Origin: Zygosaccharomyces rouxii
Lineage: Eukaryota; Ascomycota; Saccharomycetes; Saccharomycetales; Saccharomycetaceae
Direction of reading: 5' to 3'
NCBI RefSeq assembly: GCF_000026365.1
Contig: NC_012991.1
Span: forward strand, 1,178,001-1,242,000
Length of the DNA: 64,000 nucleotides
Below the pieces are notes generated by a model. It was not told the origin of the DNA and did not search any database. It was given only the letters and a program-made list of their open reading frames with translations. This document shows positions 18,539 to 27,943 of the stretch, piece by piece. Each line of letters starts with the position of its first letter. Position 1 is the first letter of the stretch. The translations under genes were made by a program, and so were the position numbers.

Positions 18539-21500
18539 ATGAGTTCAGGTGGCGAAGGAGGTTTGTCTGGCACGCTTCTTCCCGCATTTAGTGGTAGTAG
18601 TAGTGGTATTGGTAGTGATATTGGTAATAGTAACAAGAATAATAATAATACTGGTGGAATGCAGAGCAGGGATAGTGACAGCTCTGCAATTAATGTAAAT
18701 GAGGAAGGTGTAATAGTTGGGGATAATGAACAACCAGGTCGCGTCAATGTTCGTGCCTGCACATTGATTAAGGGTGCTGCAGCGCACGATCCAAGAATTA
18801 TAGAACCAACTCAAATGGAGACAAGCGAAGGCGGTAAATTGAAAAGGAATTCATTTGCATGCATAAGCTGTCACTCACTAAAGCAAAAATGTGTTCCGTC
18901 TGATTTTAATGATATTTACAGAAAACCTTGCATACGTTGTTTAAAAAATGGTAAATTGTGCAGATTCGATTTGTCAAAGAGAACTAGAAAGAGAAAGCGC
19001 CGTGGTTCTCCTCTTTCTTCACCTTCAAGTACTTCACCAAAATTAGATCTTCGTAATGGACATGATGTTGGCGGTGGGTTCAGAAAGGAATATCCAATAT
19101 CTGTTAGTAATAATAACAATTCCATACACCGTCGTCCCTACTCTCATGATATTTTACAAAATGATCAACATCCAATCTCTGAAACGTGGTCCAGTCAGTC
19201 CCATACACCGACACCAATAGACACACCAACCGGTTTTAATGCCCCATCCACATCAGCTACTGCGGCCGCTGCATCAATGGCTGCTGCCTCAGCTGCAAGT
19301 GCGTACCCAGGTGGATATCAAGGTGGGTTTTCAAGTGGAATTCCAAGCGGATATCCCGCTGGTTATACAAGCGGATATCCCAGTGGGTTTGCCGGCGGAG
19401 TCCCCATTATGTTAAATGCAAATGGAGCTCCGGCGGTATCGATGCCTAGTGTCCTACTTGGTAATCATCAGTTGGGGGAAATGCCAGGAAATATGGCTTC
19501 AACAATTTCAATGCAGGACCCTACTTCAGTAAACAACACTGACGGTGACAACGGTGGTGCTCGCGACTTAAATTCTAGTACCGGCGGCTCTTCTACTGTC
19601 GGTAATGTAGTGACAGCAAACAGTGGTAATATCACCAACAATAACGATAAAAACTCTACTGATGGAAGTGGTAGTGGATTACTTCCAAATCGAAGGGGTA
19701 TAGATGAGAAAAGTGGGGTTGCGAAAGAAGAACCAGCATCGTCTCTTAAAAGAAGGAATTCTCTCTTTAAGGGCCAATTACACGACCTGTTAACCAATCA
19801 AAAGGACAAAATAGGCCAGATATCTTCATCGCTAAACTCTTTGAGTAAACAATGGGATACCTTAATACAGAGTACTATGTCGATCACTTCGTCTTCAGAT
19901 CCTGTATCACTAGGTGTAATCCTCCCGGATGAGGCTGAAGTTCGTCTTCAAATTTTCTTGCATGATGTGGTACCCAAAGTTAACTTACCCTTTATCAGCC
20001 TTTCAGCAGATATAAATGCAGATCAATTGAGACGTAATAAGCCTATACTTTTCTCTACCATAATGTCATGTGTGTCTGGTATGATGACGCAAGAGAATTC
20101 AAATAAGGAGACCAATATGAAATTGGATTCTTTCCTATTGGACCTAATAACAGATCAAATCTTCAAGGCGAATAACAAATCCATTGAATTAATCGAATCT
20201 TTACTAACGCTATGCTTTTGGTACAATTTTCCAGAATGGGCCCATAAGGCGAGGTATCATATTTTTAATTACGTATGCGTCTGTTTGGCTAAAGAAATGG
20301 GCCCTACATTTATGCACCGTGCCTTCGGTATGTTCCTTGAAGAAGATCCTAGTTCCACACAACATCCAATAACGGCACCATTAGATCAATACGAAGATGG
20401 TGCGCGCTTGATCCTATTGGTTTATATCTCTTCATTGAATATTTCCATTTTCCTAAGACAATCTATCAAGGCGCGTTGGTCGCCCACCATAGAACAAGCA
20501 TGCTCAAATATTTGTAAAAGGATGTTAGGTGAAAACAATGCTTTTAATGATGATGATAAAACTTTGGTGGTTTTTGCCCGGTTAAACCATATATTGGAGA
20601 GAATTCATATCAATCTTCATGAACACAGTGCAGTGGATCTACCTTATAGTAAGGAGTGCGAACCTACTCAGACACATCTTGATCATCTGATATCAAAATT
20701 CAAGTACGACCTAAGTGAGCTATTCAAAGAAATTCCTGAAGATCGTCACAGAGTGATAGCTTATTTCTATTCAGTGGAAGCATACCTATACCAATACATC
20801 ATTGACAGTTATATTGAAAAGATGCCAACTAAATTTGGTATAGGGCCATTGCCTGCAAATATTAGTGATGCGTTCTTAAGATGCTATGATTTTTGTGCTC
20901 GAACGTTAGGAGAATTCGTTAAACTAACACCCAAGCTCGTAGCTTCGTTACCATTGTTCCATTCATCCCGAATAATATACACCGTGGGTATGCTTCTTTT
21001 AAAATTAAGATATTCAGCTATGGCGCTACCTGCATTCCAACAGTTTCAACACTCTACTGAAGATGCTGTTTTTCTTGTGACGGAAGTTTCCAAATTGTTA
21101 GAAGAGAGCTCAAATATTTTCATCTTTAATAATTTCCTCTACAAATTGCGGTATGTGGTGGCTCTTTTCGTACAAACCTACGGTAATAAGGTGAAGGCAT
21201 TGGTTAATTCTAGCGATATTAGACGATCATCTACCACTAACGAGATCAAATCTGATGAAACTTCACGTACTTTCACGACAGGTTCAACAGAGGTACCAAC
21301 AAAAGCAACAACAAATACAAAAACTACGACAGGGATCATGGAGCCGCCCAGTAATCTACCTGATCCAAATAATGTTATATTAAACACCGCATATCCGGCT
21401 ATTACTAACACAGACATGATTTCGCCGTCCCAGACCTCTAACAATCAAGAGTTTGATAACCGTATGGGGCTTCCAACAACGTCTTCCCACGATAAGGTTA

Positions 21501-21646
21501 GCTCAAATTCTCCTGATATACAACCACCATCTGCTACTTCAAGTGGAAACATTAATGACTATTTAACGGATGTCGATTCAATAATATTGGGGTTCAATGC
21601 ATTGAACGACGAATTTTGGACAGATATTTTCTCAAACGACCTTTAA
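18539..21646 (+). CDS. WAR1: Zinc-cluster transcription factor of the weak-acid stress response
   Basis: The protein has 1035 residues. A Zn(II)2Cys6 cluster starts at Cys108 (FACISCHSLKQKC), continues with NDIYRKPCIRCLKNGKLC and a basic linker RTRKRKRR; this run is almost the same as the S. cerevisiae War1 cluster I recall. A long Ser/Gly/Asn-rich stretch (about 190-400), including a GGYQGGFSSGIPSGYP-like repeat near 258-285, precedes the fungal-specific middle domain (about 440-880). The acidic C-terminus NDYLTDVDSIILGFNALNDEFWTD matches the War1 end and is probably the activation domain. War1 binds CGG-N23-CGG constitutively and induces PDR12 under sorbate and similar acids. Gene order HMG-WAR1-BET5 equals YML075-077. 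Confidence 0.95.
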   Translation: MSSGGEGGLSGTLLPAFSGSSSGIGSDIGNSNKNNNNTGGMQSRDSDSSAINVNEEGVIVGDNEQPGRVNVRACTLIKGAAAHDPRIIEPTQMETSEGGKLKRNSFACISCHSLKQKCVPSDFNDIYRKPCIRCLKNGKLCRFDLSKRTRKRKRRGSPLSSPSSTSPKLDLRNGHDVGGGFRKEYPISVSNNNNSIHRRPYSHDILQNDQHPISETWSSQSHTPTPIDTPTGFNAPSTSATAAAASMAAASAASAYPGGYQGGFSSGIPSGYPAGYTSGYPSGFAGGVPIMLNANGAPAVSMPSVLLGNHQLGEMPGNMASTISMQDPTSVNNTDGDNGGARDLNSSTGGSSTVGNVVTANSGNITNNNDKNSTDGSGSGLLPNRRGIDEKSGVAKEEPASSLKRRNSLFKGQLHDLLTNQKDKIGQISSSLNSLSKQWDTLIQSTMSITSSSDPVSLGVILPDEAEVRLQIFLHDVVPKVNLPFISLSADINADQLRRNKPILFSTIMSCVSGMMTQENSNKETNMKLDSFLLDLITDQIFKANNKSIELIESLLTLCFWYNFPEWAHKARYHIFNYVCVCLAKEMGPTFMHRAFGMFLEEDPSSTQHPITAPLDQYEDGARLILLVYISSLNISIFLRQSIKARWSPTIEQACSNICKRMLGENNAFNDDDKTLVVFARLNHILERIHINLHEHSAVDLPYSKECEPTQTHLDHLISKFKYDLSELFKEIPEDRHRVIAYFYSVEAYLYQYIIDSYIEKMPTKFGIGPLPANISDAFLRCYDFCARTLGEFVKLTPKLVASLPLFHSSRIIYTVGMLLLKLRYSAMALPAFQQFQHSTEDAVFLVTEVSKLLEESSNIFIFNNFLYKLRYVVALFVQTYGNKVKALVNSSDIRRSSTTNEIKSDETSRTFTTGSTEVPTKATTNTKTTTGIMEPPSNLPDPNNVILNTAYPAITNTDMISPSQTSNNQEFDNRMGLPTTSSHDKVSSNSPDIQPPSATSSGNINDYLTDVDSIILGFNALNDEFWTDIFSNDL

Positions 21647-21662
21647 AATTTAAAGCATTACC

Positions 21663-21685
21663 TTTTTTTTTTTTTTTTTTTTTTT
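21663..21685 (+). repeat. Poly-T run (23 T)
   Basis: A pure T tract just after the WAR1 stop, between the convergent WAR1 and BET5 genes. It may act in 3'-end formation; its length is likely to vary between strains. Confidence 0.9.
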
Positions 21686-21768
21686 GTTTTCTTCACATAC
21701 TGATTACATTCTATAAATGGTTATGTTATTTCAACGAGATGTAAAAGTAATGATAAAATTAGTTGATG

Positions 21769-22248
21769 TCATTGTGCAATCATAGGTGCTAAGAAGGCTT
21801 CTAATGATGATATGAAATTCCTATTACCAATTTTCCTAAATCCTTGACCTCTAGTTTCGTTTTCATTCGCTGCAAAATCATAAGGTGATAAAATGTTGTG
21901 GGTTACGTATTTCACATAGATGTGCGAATGGATGTATTGTAAAACGTGCGCATAGGATGCCTGCTTGTAATCCGATAGTAGTACAAACCAAAGTCCTGAT
22001 GCCGTACAATAAGTATGGATTCTATATTTACCAATTGATATGCTTCTAACGTCATTAGCCGTATCATCTCTAGACAGCTTTTGAGTCACTGAACGCAACG
22101 AATATATCATACCATAAAGTAATTTTGCAGTTTCTTCAGTTTGCTTTGAATTTATAGTGCCACTTGCACTATTAGATATTAGAGTCCATTCTCTATCAAA
22201 GATACAATTACAATGTTTATCGAATATCCAAAATGAATAAATTGCCAT
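21769..22248 (-). CDS. BET5: TRAPP complex core subunit Bet5
   Basis: The 159-residue protein has the same length as S. cerevisiae Bet5 and shows the longin-like sedlin fold pattern: IYSFWIFDKHCNCIFDREW at the start, LLYGMIYSLRS, and a FVLLSDYKQASYAHVLQYIHSHIYVKYV block typical of TRAPPC1. Bet5 is a core subunit of the TRAPP Rab exchange factors for Ypt1, acting in ER-Golgi and intra-Golgi traffic. It faces WAR1 tail to tail and is divergent from SNQ2. The order next to WAR1 is conserved with YML076C-YML077W. Confidence 0.95.
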   Translation of the reverse strand: MAIYSFWIFDKHCNCIFDREWTLISNSASGTINSKQTEETAKLLYGMIYSLRSVTQKLSRDDTANDVRSISIGKYRIHTYCTASGLWFVLLSDYKQASYAHVLQYIHSHIYVKYVTHNILSPYDFAANENETRGQGFRKIGNRNFISSLEAFLAPMIAQ

Positions 22249-22530
22249 GGATAAATCAATTCAAAACTCAACCCAAAACCAATACTAACCTAAATTATAC
22301 CAAAATGCAATAAAAACTACTCCATATTTATTGTTCTATAGACGGATCAGTTTAAACGTTCGGAGGTCATCCAGTATTATCATTATCCATCTTGAATCCA
22401 ATATTCGTATATAGGGATACCAAAAACAAAACGAAAAAAACAAACCAATGCATCTTCCGGGATTCGAATAGGGAGACAATGAAGGATCGTGTGATACGAG
22501 TGTCCTTATCCAATCCTCCCTTAGTCGTAT

Positions 22531-22540
22531 TAGCCGCCGA
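22531..22540 (+). promoter_or_regulatory. URS1 (Ume6-type) site
   Basis: TAGCCGCCGA is an exact match to the URS1 consensus TAGCCGCCSA bound by Ume6, which represses meiotic and some metabolic genes. It lies about 490 bp from the SNQ2 start and 285 bp from BET5. A single match of this length can occur by chance. Confidence 0.5.
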
Positions 22541-22659
22541 AAACAAGCGACCGTTGCAACCTTCGTTCCCAAACAGGTAAGAGGTTGCTAAAGTCAAATT
22601 CGAGAAAGTTTCACTTCGGAAGATTCCTTCCTTCCTCACTTATTTTTGCCGAAAATTCT

Positions 22660-22688
22660 CGGAAGCATCTCACGGAGATAAACACCGG
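22660..22688 (+). promoter_or_regulatory. CGG-N10-CGG-N10-CGG array (contains CGG-N23-CGG)
   Basis: CGG triplets occur at 22660-22662, 22673-22675 and 22686-22688, each separated by ten bases. The outer pair is CGG-N23-CGG, the spacing reported for the War1 response element. It lies 340-368 bp upstream of the SNQ2 ATG, and the WAR1 gene is about 1 kb away on the other side of BET5. Binding by War1 or another zinc-cluster factor is an inference. Confidence 0.45.
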
Positions 22689-23027
22689 GGTAACTGGTAA
22701 CAAAGTACGTAGTTAATCGGAATTAATAGCCCCTGGGGTCTCAAACTCGGTATTACTTGATCGGGTAATGCTGATTAAGGCAACCTAAGTATCCTTCCGA
22801 TTTCCGACAATGATGGAAATAACAGTTTTCGAGGATTGTTTTGGTTTAGGGCAGATATACGGCGATAGCAGGTCATCGTATTTATTTTAAGGCTGTATTT
22901 AAAGAAGAAGTATTTTTACAATAGCCGTTCCCCTTTCACTGATCTTCTTCTGACATAAAATAGTTAGCCGGTTAATGCTAATTTTCGTTTTCATCGTTGG
23001 TGTTGTGGTTTAAGTAATTTCGAAAGA

Positions 23028-26000
23028 ATGGAAAAGGGAATGGCTAGTGATGAAGCAGATTCGGCAACGCCTATCTCCTATGAGGACAATAGTGTTGTTG
23101 GTATCACTGCAAATGCCGATGGTACTGGCGTTGAGACGGATAGAGTAGAGAGAGCCCCTCAACAGAACGCTCTTAATAATGAGGATGGTGGTAAATTACA
23201 TGAAATGTTGACGAGGAATAGGAGCAATGGTCAAGGTTCGCAGTTTTCTCCTGAGGTTACTTCTAAAGTTCAGTCTTTAGCGAGAACACTTTCAAAGCAT
23301 AGACTATCGGATGGATCGTTAGATTTACCATCGGGAGATGATGAAGATGGATTCAATGCAGAAAGGATCTTACGCCATTTTGTAAAGGATGCTAATTCAC
23401 AAAATATCGATTTCAGAAAAACAGGTGTGACTATGGAAGACGTATCGGCAACCGGTATTGATACTACGTCTCTAGAAGGTTCGACGTTTGCAGATCTCGT
23501 ATTGCTGCCCTATACCATCGTAAGAGCTATCTACAAGAAAAGACATCAACGTATGAGGAAGATTCTTCAAAATATAAACGTTTTGGCAAAGCCAGGGGAA
23601 ATGATTTTAGTTTTGGGTAGACCAGGTTCAGGATGTTCATCCTTTCTAAAAACTGCAGCCGGGGTGACTGATCAGTTTGCCGGTGGTGTCGATGGTGAAA
23701 TTTTATACGACGGAATTCCACAGAATGTTATGATGAAAAATTATAAGAGCGATGTTATCTACAATCCCGAGTTAGATGTGCATTTCCCCTTTTTGACGGT
23801 CAAACAGACTTTAGATTTTGCCATTGCGTGTAAGACACCAGCGGTTAGAGTTAACAACGTCTCTAGGAAAGAGCATATCCGTGCTACACGTGATCTGTAT
23901 GCAACCATTTTTGGCCTAACTCATACCTATGATACTAAAGTTGGTAACGATTTTGTACGTGGTGTTTCCGGTGGTGAAAGAAAAAGGGTTTCCATTGCAG
24001 AGGCCTTAGCGGCTAGAGGTACTGTTTATAGTTGGGATAATGCTACAAGAGGTTTAGATGCATCCACTGCGTTGGAATATGCACAAGCTATCCGTATCAT
24101 GACAAATTTGTTGAGGTCTACAGCCTTTGTTACAATTTATCAGGCAAGTGAAAACATTTATGAAACTTTTGATAAAGTTACGGTCTTGCACAGTGGTAGA
24201 CAGATTTACTACGGATCTACAAAAGATGCAAAGGATTATTTTGCCAGAATGGGGTACTTATGCCCACCTAGACAAGCAACCGCAGAATTCTTAACTGCAT
24301 TAACTGATCCTAACGGGTACCATAAGATTCGTTCAGGTTTTGAAAATAAAGTTCCACGTACTGCAGAGGAATTTGAAGACTATTGGTTGCAATCTCCAGA
24401 GTTTACTGAACTAAGGAAGGAAGTTCAAGAGTACAACGCTAAGGTTAATTCTGATGCAACACAACAATTCTTTTCTGCTACTATGAAGGCTGAAAAATCT
24501 AAATTTTCCAGAAACAAATCCTATTATACCATTTCATTTCCTGAACAAGTTAGACTTTGTACTGTTAGAGGACTTCAAAGAATTTATGGTAATAAGGCTT
24601 ATACCGTTATTAACGTTGTGGCTGCTGTCATTCAAGCTTTTATTACAGGTTCTGCCTTTTACAATTCACCATCTTCAACAGCAGGAGCTTTTTCTCGTGG
24701 TGGTGTTCTCTACTTTTCCCTATTGTATTACTCTTTGATGGGTTTAGCAAACATTTCTTTTGATCATAGACCCATTTTACAAAAGCATAAGACATATTCA
24801 TTGTACCATCCTGCAGCTGAAGCCCTAGGTTCTACTTTCTCTGGTACACCTTTCCGACTAATTGGTCTAACCCTTTTCATTATTATTCTTTTTTTCCTGT
24901 CCGGTTTGAATAGAACTGCTGCTACTTTCTTCAGAATTTATTTGTTCCTTGCCATGTGTACTGAATGTATCTATGCATTATTTGATTTTATTGCAGCTGC
25001 ATGTGATGATATTGCACAGGCAAGTTCCATTTCAGGTTTGATCATGTTTTCCCTTTCGATGTATTCCACCTATATGATTCAATTGCCCAACATGCATCCT
25101 TGGTTCAAATGGATTTCCTATGTGTTGCCAATCAGATATGCTTTTGAAGCTATGCTTGAAGCTGAATTTCACGGTAGACATATGTCATGTGGTTCAGGAT
25201 CACTAGTCCCATCAGGTCCTGGTTATGAAAATGTTACAGATTCGCATAGAGTTTGTGCATTTATTGGATCTAAAAAGGGACAGTCCTGGGTTTTGGGTGA
25301 CGATTATTTGTATGCTCAATATACATACAAATATTGGCACGTATGGAGAAACTTGGGTATTATGTTCGCCTTTTTAATCGGTTACGTTGCGGTTAAAGCA
25401 ATTATAACAGAGATTAAACGTCCAGTGACAAGTGGTGGTGAAGCTCTAATCTTTAAGAAAGGCGCTAGAAGATCTCTTGATAAGCAAAAGAACACTGCGC
25501 AAGACCTAGAAGCTATGGATCAAATGAACATGCAGGAAGTAAGGGAAAAAATATCTAGTAACAGTAGTGATGTTACTCGTAATGATGAGCAAAATTCCGG
25601 AGCCATTGAGGGATTTGGTAGTAAAGGTGTTTTTATTTGGCAGGATGTTCGTTATGTGATTCCATATCAGGGCACTGAAAAGATTCTTTTGGATAATGTT
25701 ACTGGTTATGTTGCGCCAGGGACCATGACAGCTTTAATGGGTGAATCTGGTGCAGGTAAAACTACTTTATTAAACACTTTGGCTAAACGTGCCAACGTTG
25801 GTATAGTGACGGGTGATATGTCAATCAATGGTAAACCAGTAGATAGCAGTTTTGAAAGAAGAACCGGTTATGTGCAACAACAAGATATTCACATTGCTGA
25901 AATGACAGTTAGAGAATCCTTGGTTTTTTCAGCTCGTTTGAGAAGACCTCAAAGCATTCCTGACGCGGAGAAAGTTGCAGATGCAGAGACTGTTATGAAG

Positions 26001-27575
26001 TTGTTGGATATGGAGGAATACGGTGATGCTCTAGTTGGTGGCCTAGGCGCAGGTTTGAATGTGGAACAAAGAAAGAAATTATCAATTGGTGTGGAGTTGG
26101 TAGCTAAGCCTGACCTTTTGCTTTTCCTTGATGAACCAACTTCAGGCTTAGATTCTCAATCTTCATGGGCCATTGTTCAACTTTTGAGAAGAATTGCTAA
26201 AGCTGGACAATGTATTCTTTGTACCATCCATCAACCTTCTGCTACTTTGTTCGAACAATTTGATAGGCTATTATTGTTGAAAAAAGGTGGACAAACTGTG
26301 TACTTTGGTGACATTGGTGAAAATTCTTCTATTGTGCTAGATTACTTTGAGAGAAATGGTGCTAGACATTGTGAACAAAGGGAAAATCCTGCTGAATATG
26401 TCTTAGAGGCCATTGGTGCAGGCGCTACGGCTTCTGTCAAGGAAGATTGGCACGAGATTTGGCAGAGATCTGAAGAGTGTAGAGCGACAGATCAGAAAGT
26501 AGCTGAGTGGATACAAGAATTATCTACTCAAGATTTCGATGTCGGTGAAGTTGGTGAAAAGAGTTCCAAATATGCTACCAATTATTTTTACCAATTCAAA
26601 TATGTGTGGATGAGAACAAATCTCACGCTTTACAGAGATTTACGTTACATTTTTTCCAAATTTATGTTACAAATCATGTCTGGTCTTTATATCGGTTGGA
26701 CTTTTTACAATCCTGGTAAAAGTTATGTAGGCTTACAAGATACCCTGTTCGCCGCATTCGTATCAGTTATTGTCTCCGCACCTTCCATGAAACAAATTCA
26801 GGCAAGAGCGTTAGCTTCTCGTTCATTATTTGAAGTTCGTGAATCCAAATCCAATATGTTCCACTGGTCACTGTTGCTTCTAACTCAATATTTGGCAGAA
26901 ATTCCGTATCATATATTATTCTCTACCATGTTTTTCTGTGCTTTCTATTTCCCATTAAGAGTTTGGTTTGAAGCTTCCAGATCAGCAGTTTTCTTCTTGA
27001 ACTACTGCATCATGTTCCAATTGTTCTATGTGGGTTTGGGTCTCATGATTCTTTATATGGCTCCTAATTTACCATCCGCGAACGTTATCATGGGGTTAAT
27101 TCTATCTATGATGATTCAATTTTGTGGTGTGACACAACCTATGAGTTTGATGCCTGGATTTTGGACCTTCATGTGGAAGGCTTCCCCTTATACCTATTTC
27201 ATTCAAAATTTGGTAGCCATTGTGTTACACAAAAAACCAGTGGTTTGCAAGAAGAAGGAACTCAACTATTTTGACCCACCTCAAGGTAAGACTTGTGGTG
27301 AATACATGCATACTTTCTTAAAGCGCAGTCAAGGTTACATTGCCAATCCTGATGCAACTTCTAATTGCGCTTACTGTCAAGTATCTGTTGGCGACGAATA
27401 TTTGTCACAAAGAGGTGTTTCCTACGGGAATATTTGGAGAAACTTTGGATTTTACTGGGCTTATATCATCTTCAACCTATTTGCTATGGTGGGCGTCTAT
27501 TATATCTTCTCTGTGAGAGGTCTAAGAAGTTTTAATCCATTCTTATTCATTAAGAGGATTATCAAGCGCCAGTAA
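23028..27575 (+). CDS. SNQ2: Pleiotropic drug resistance ABC transporter, Snq2-type
   Basis: The protein has 1515 residues in the fungal PDR layout NBD-TMD-NBD-TMD. NBD1 has a degenerate Walker A GRPGSGCSS (197-205, Cys in place of Lys), canonical signature VSGGERKR and Walker B-like SWDNATRGLD. NBD2 has canonical Walker A GESGAGKTT (about 905-913), signature replaced by LNVEQRKKLS, and LLLFLDEPTSGLD. This asymmetry is normal for the family. Two six-span membrane domains end in a Cys-containing extracellular loop (NPDATSNCAYCQ). The N-terminal run DGFNAERILRHFVKDANSQ and the body agree far better with Snq2 than with Pdr12 or Pdr5 as I remember them. Snq2 exports toxic compounds at the plasma membrane. 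In S. cerevisiae it lies on chromosome IV, not beside BET5. Confidence 0.93.
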   Translation: MEKGMASDEADSATPISYEDNSVVGITANADGTGVETDRVERAPQQNALNNEDGGKLHEMLTRNRSNGQGSQFSPEVTSKVQSLARTLSKHRLSDGSLDLPSGDDEDGFNAERILRHFVKDANSQNIDFRKTGVTMEDVSATGIDTTSLEGSTFADLVLLPYTIVRAIYKKRHQRMRKILQNINVLAKPGEMILVLGRPGSGCSSFLKTAAGVTDQFAGGVDGEILYDGIPQNVMMKNYKSDVIYNPELDVHFPFLTVKQTLDFAIACKTPAVRVNNVSRKEHIRATRDLYATIFGLTHTYDTKVGNDFVRGVSGGERKRVSIAEALAARGTVYSWDNATRGLDASTALEYAQAIRIMTNLLRSTAFVTIYQASENIYETFDKVTVLHSGRQIYYGSTKDAKDYFARMGYLCPPRQATAEFLTALTDPNGYHKIRSGFENKVPRTAEEFEDYWLQSPEFTELRKEVQEYNAKVNSDATQQFFSATMKAEKSKFSRNKSYYTISFPEQVRLCTVRGLQRIYGNKAYTVINVVAAVIQAFITGSAFYNSPSSTAGAFSRGGVLYFSLLYYSLMGLANISFDHRPILQKHKTYSLYHPAAEALGSTFSGTPFRLIGLTLFIIILFFLSGLNRTAATFFRIYLFLAMCTECIYALFDFIAAACDDIAQASSISGLIMFSLSMYSTYMIQLPNMHPWFKWISYVLPIRYAFEAMLEAEFHGRHMSCGSGSLVPSGPGYENVTDSHRVCAFIGSKKGQSWVLGDDYLYAQYTYKYWHVWRNLGIMFAFLIGYVAVKAIITEIKRPVTSGGEALIFKKGARRSLDKQKNTAQDLEAMDQMNMQEVREKISSNSSDVTRNDEQNSGAIEGFGSKGVFIWQDVRYVIPYQGTEKILLDNVTGYVAPGTMTALMGESGAGKTTLLNTLAKRANVGIVTGDMSINGKPVDSSFERRTGYVQQQDIHIAEMTVRESLVFSARLRRPQSIPDAEKVADAETVMKLLDMEEYGDALVGGLGAGLNVEQRKKLSIGVELVAKPDLLLFLDEPTSGLDSQSSWAIVQLLRRIAKAGQCILCTIHQPSATLFEQFDRLLLLKKGGQTVYFGDIGENSSIVLDYFERNGARHCEQRENPAEYVLEAIGAGATASVKEDWHEIWQRSEECRATDQKVAEWIQELSTQDFDVGEVGEKSSKYATNYFYQFKYVWMRTNLTLYRDLRYIFSKFMLQIMSGLYIGWTFYNPGKSYVGLQDTLFAAFVSVIVSAPSMKQIQARALASRSLFEVRESKSNMFHWSLLLLTQYLAEIPYHILFSTMFFCAFYFPLRVWFEASRSAVFFLNYCIMFQLFYVGLGLMILYMAPNLPSANVIMGLILSMMIQFCGVTQPMSLMPGFWTFMWKASPYTYFIQNLVAIVLHKKPVVCKKKELNYFDPPQGKTCGEYMHTFLKRSQGYIANPDATSNCAYCQVSVGDEYLSQRGVSYGNIWRNFGFYWAYIIFNLFAMVGVYYIFSVRGLRSFNPFLFIKRIIKRQ

Positions 27576-27943
27576 GCTCGATAAATCCAGATCAAAATTT
27601 TTCTGTAAAATAGTAACAGGATTGAATAGACTGATTGATATAATAATTAATATAAAGACTTTTAATACCCTTCCTTCTTTTTTTTTTTATTATTATCGTT
27701 TTTCATATGTTTTGTTTTCGACTGGTTTTCCTTGTGTTAGCGGTTAGAGGTTTTAGCACGCGATTCCTATGCTCAAAAGCTGAGATACGTATATATAGAT
27801 CATTAAATTCATGCCTGTTCCTGAGGCTTTCTAGTTATTTGTAATCTCATCTGTTTGAAGACTATTCGTATCATGTGGAAAGTTCGACAACTTCTATACA
27901 AGCATCGTTCTGCTTTTTTTTACTACAATTTATGCTTTCATAT
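27576..27943. other. Convergent spacer SNQ2/ENT3
   Basis: AT-rich 368 bp between two converging genes, with a T-rich run at about 27677-27687. No gene is recognised. A plus-strand frame from 27855 runs into ENT3 antisense and is dismissed. Confidence 0.5.

Larger units (their letters stand above)
22249..23027. promoter_or_regulatory. Divergent BET5-SNQ2 promoter region
   Basis: The 779 bp between two divergent starts contain a perfect URS1 (TAGCCGCCGA) at 22531-22540 and a CGG array at 22660-22688. Overlapping minus-strand ORFs across 22336-22639 have no recognisable protein features. Confidence 0.55.

Noticed and set aside
22446..22580. tRNA-like text on the minus strand (GATTCGAATA, ACTAAGGGAGG) near 22460-22550
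   Set aside because: The putative T-stem does not pair, no A-box is present and no acceptor stem can be formed.
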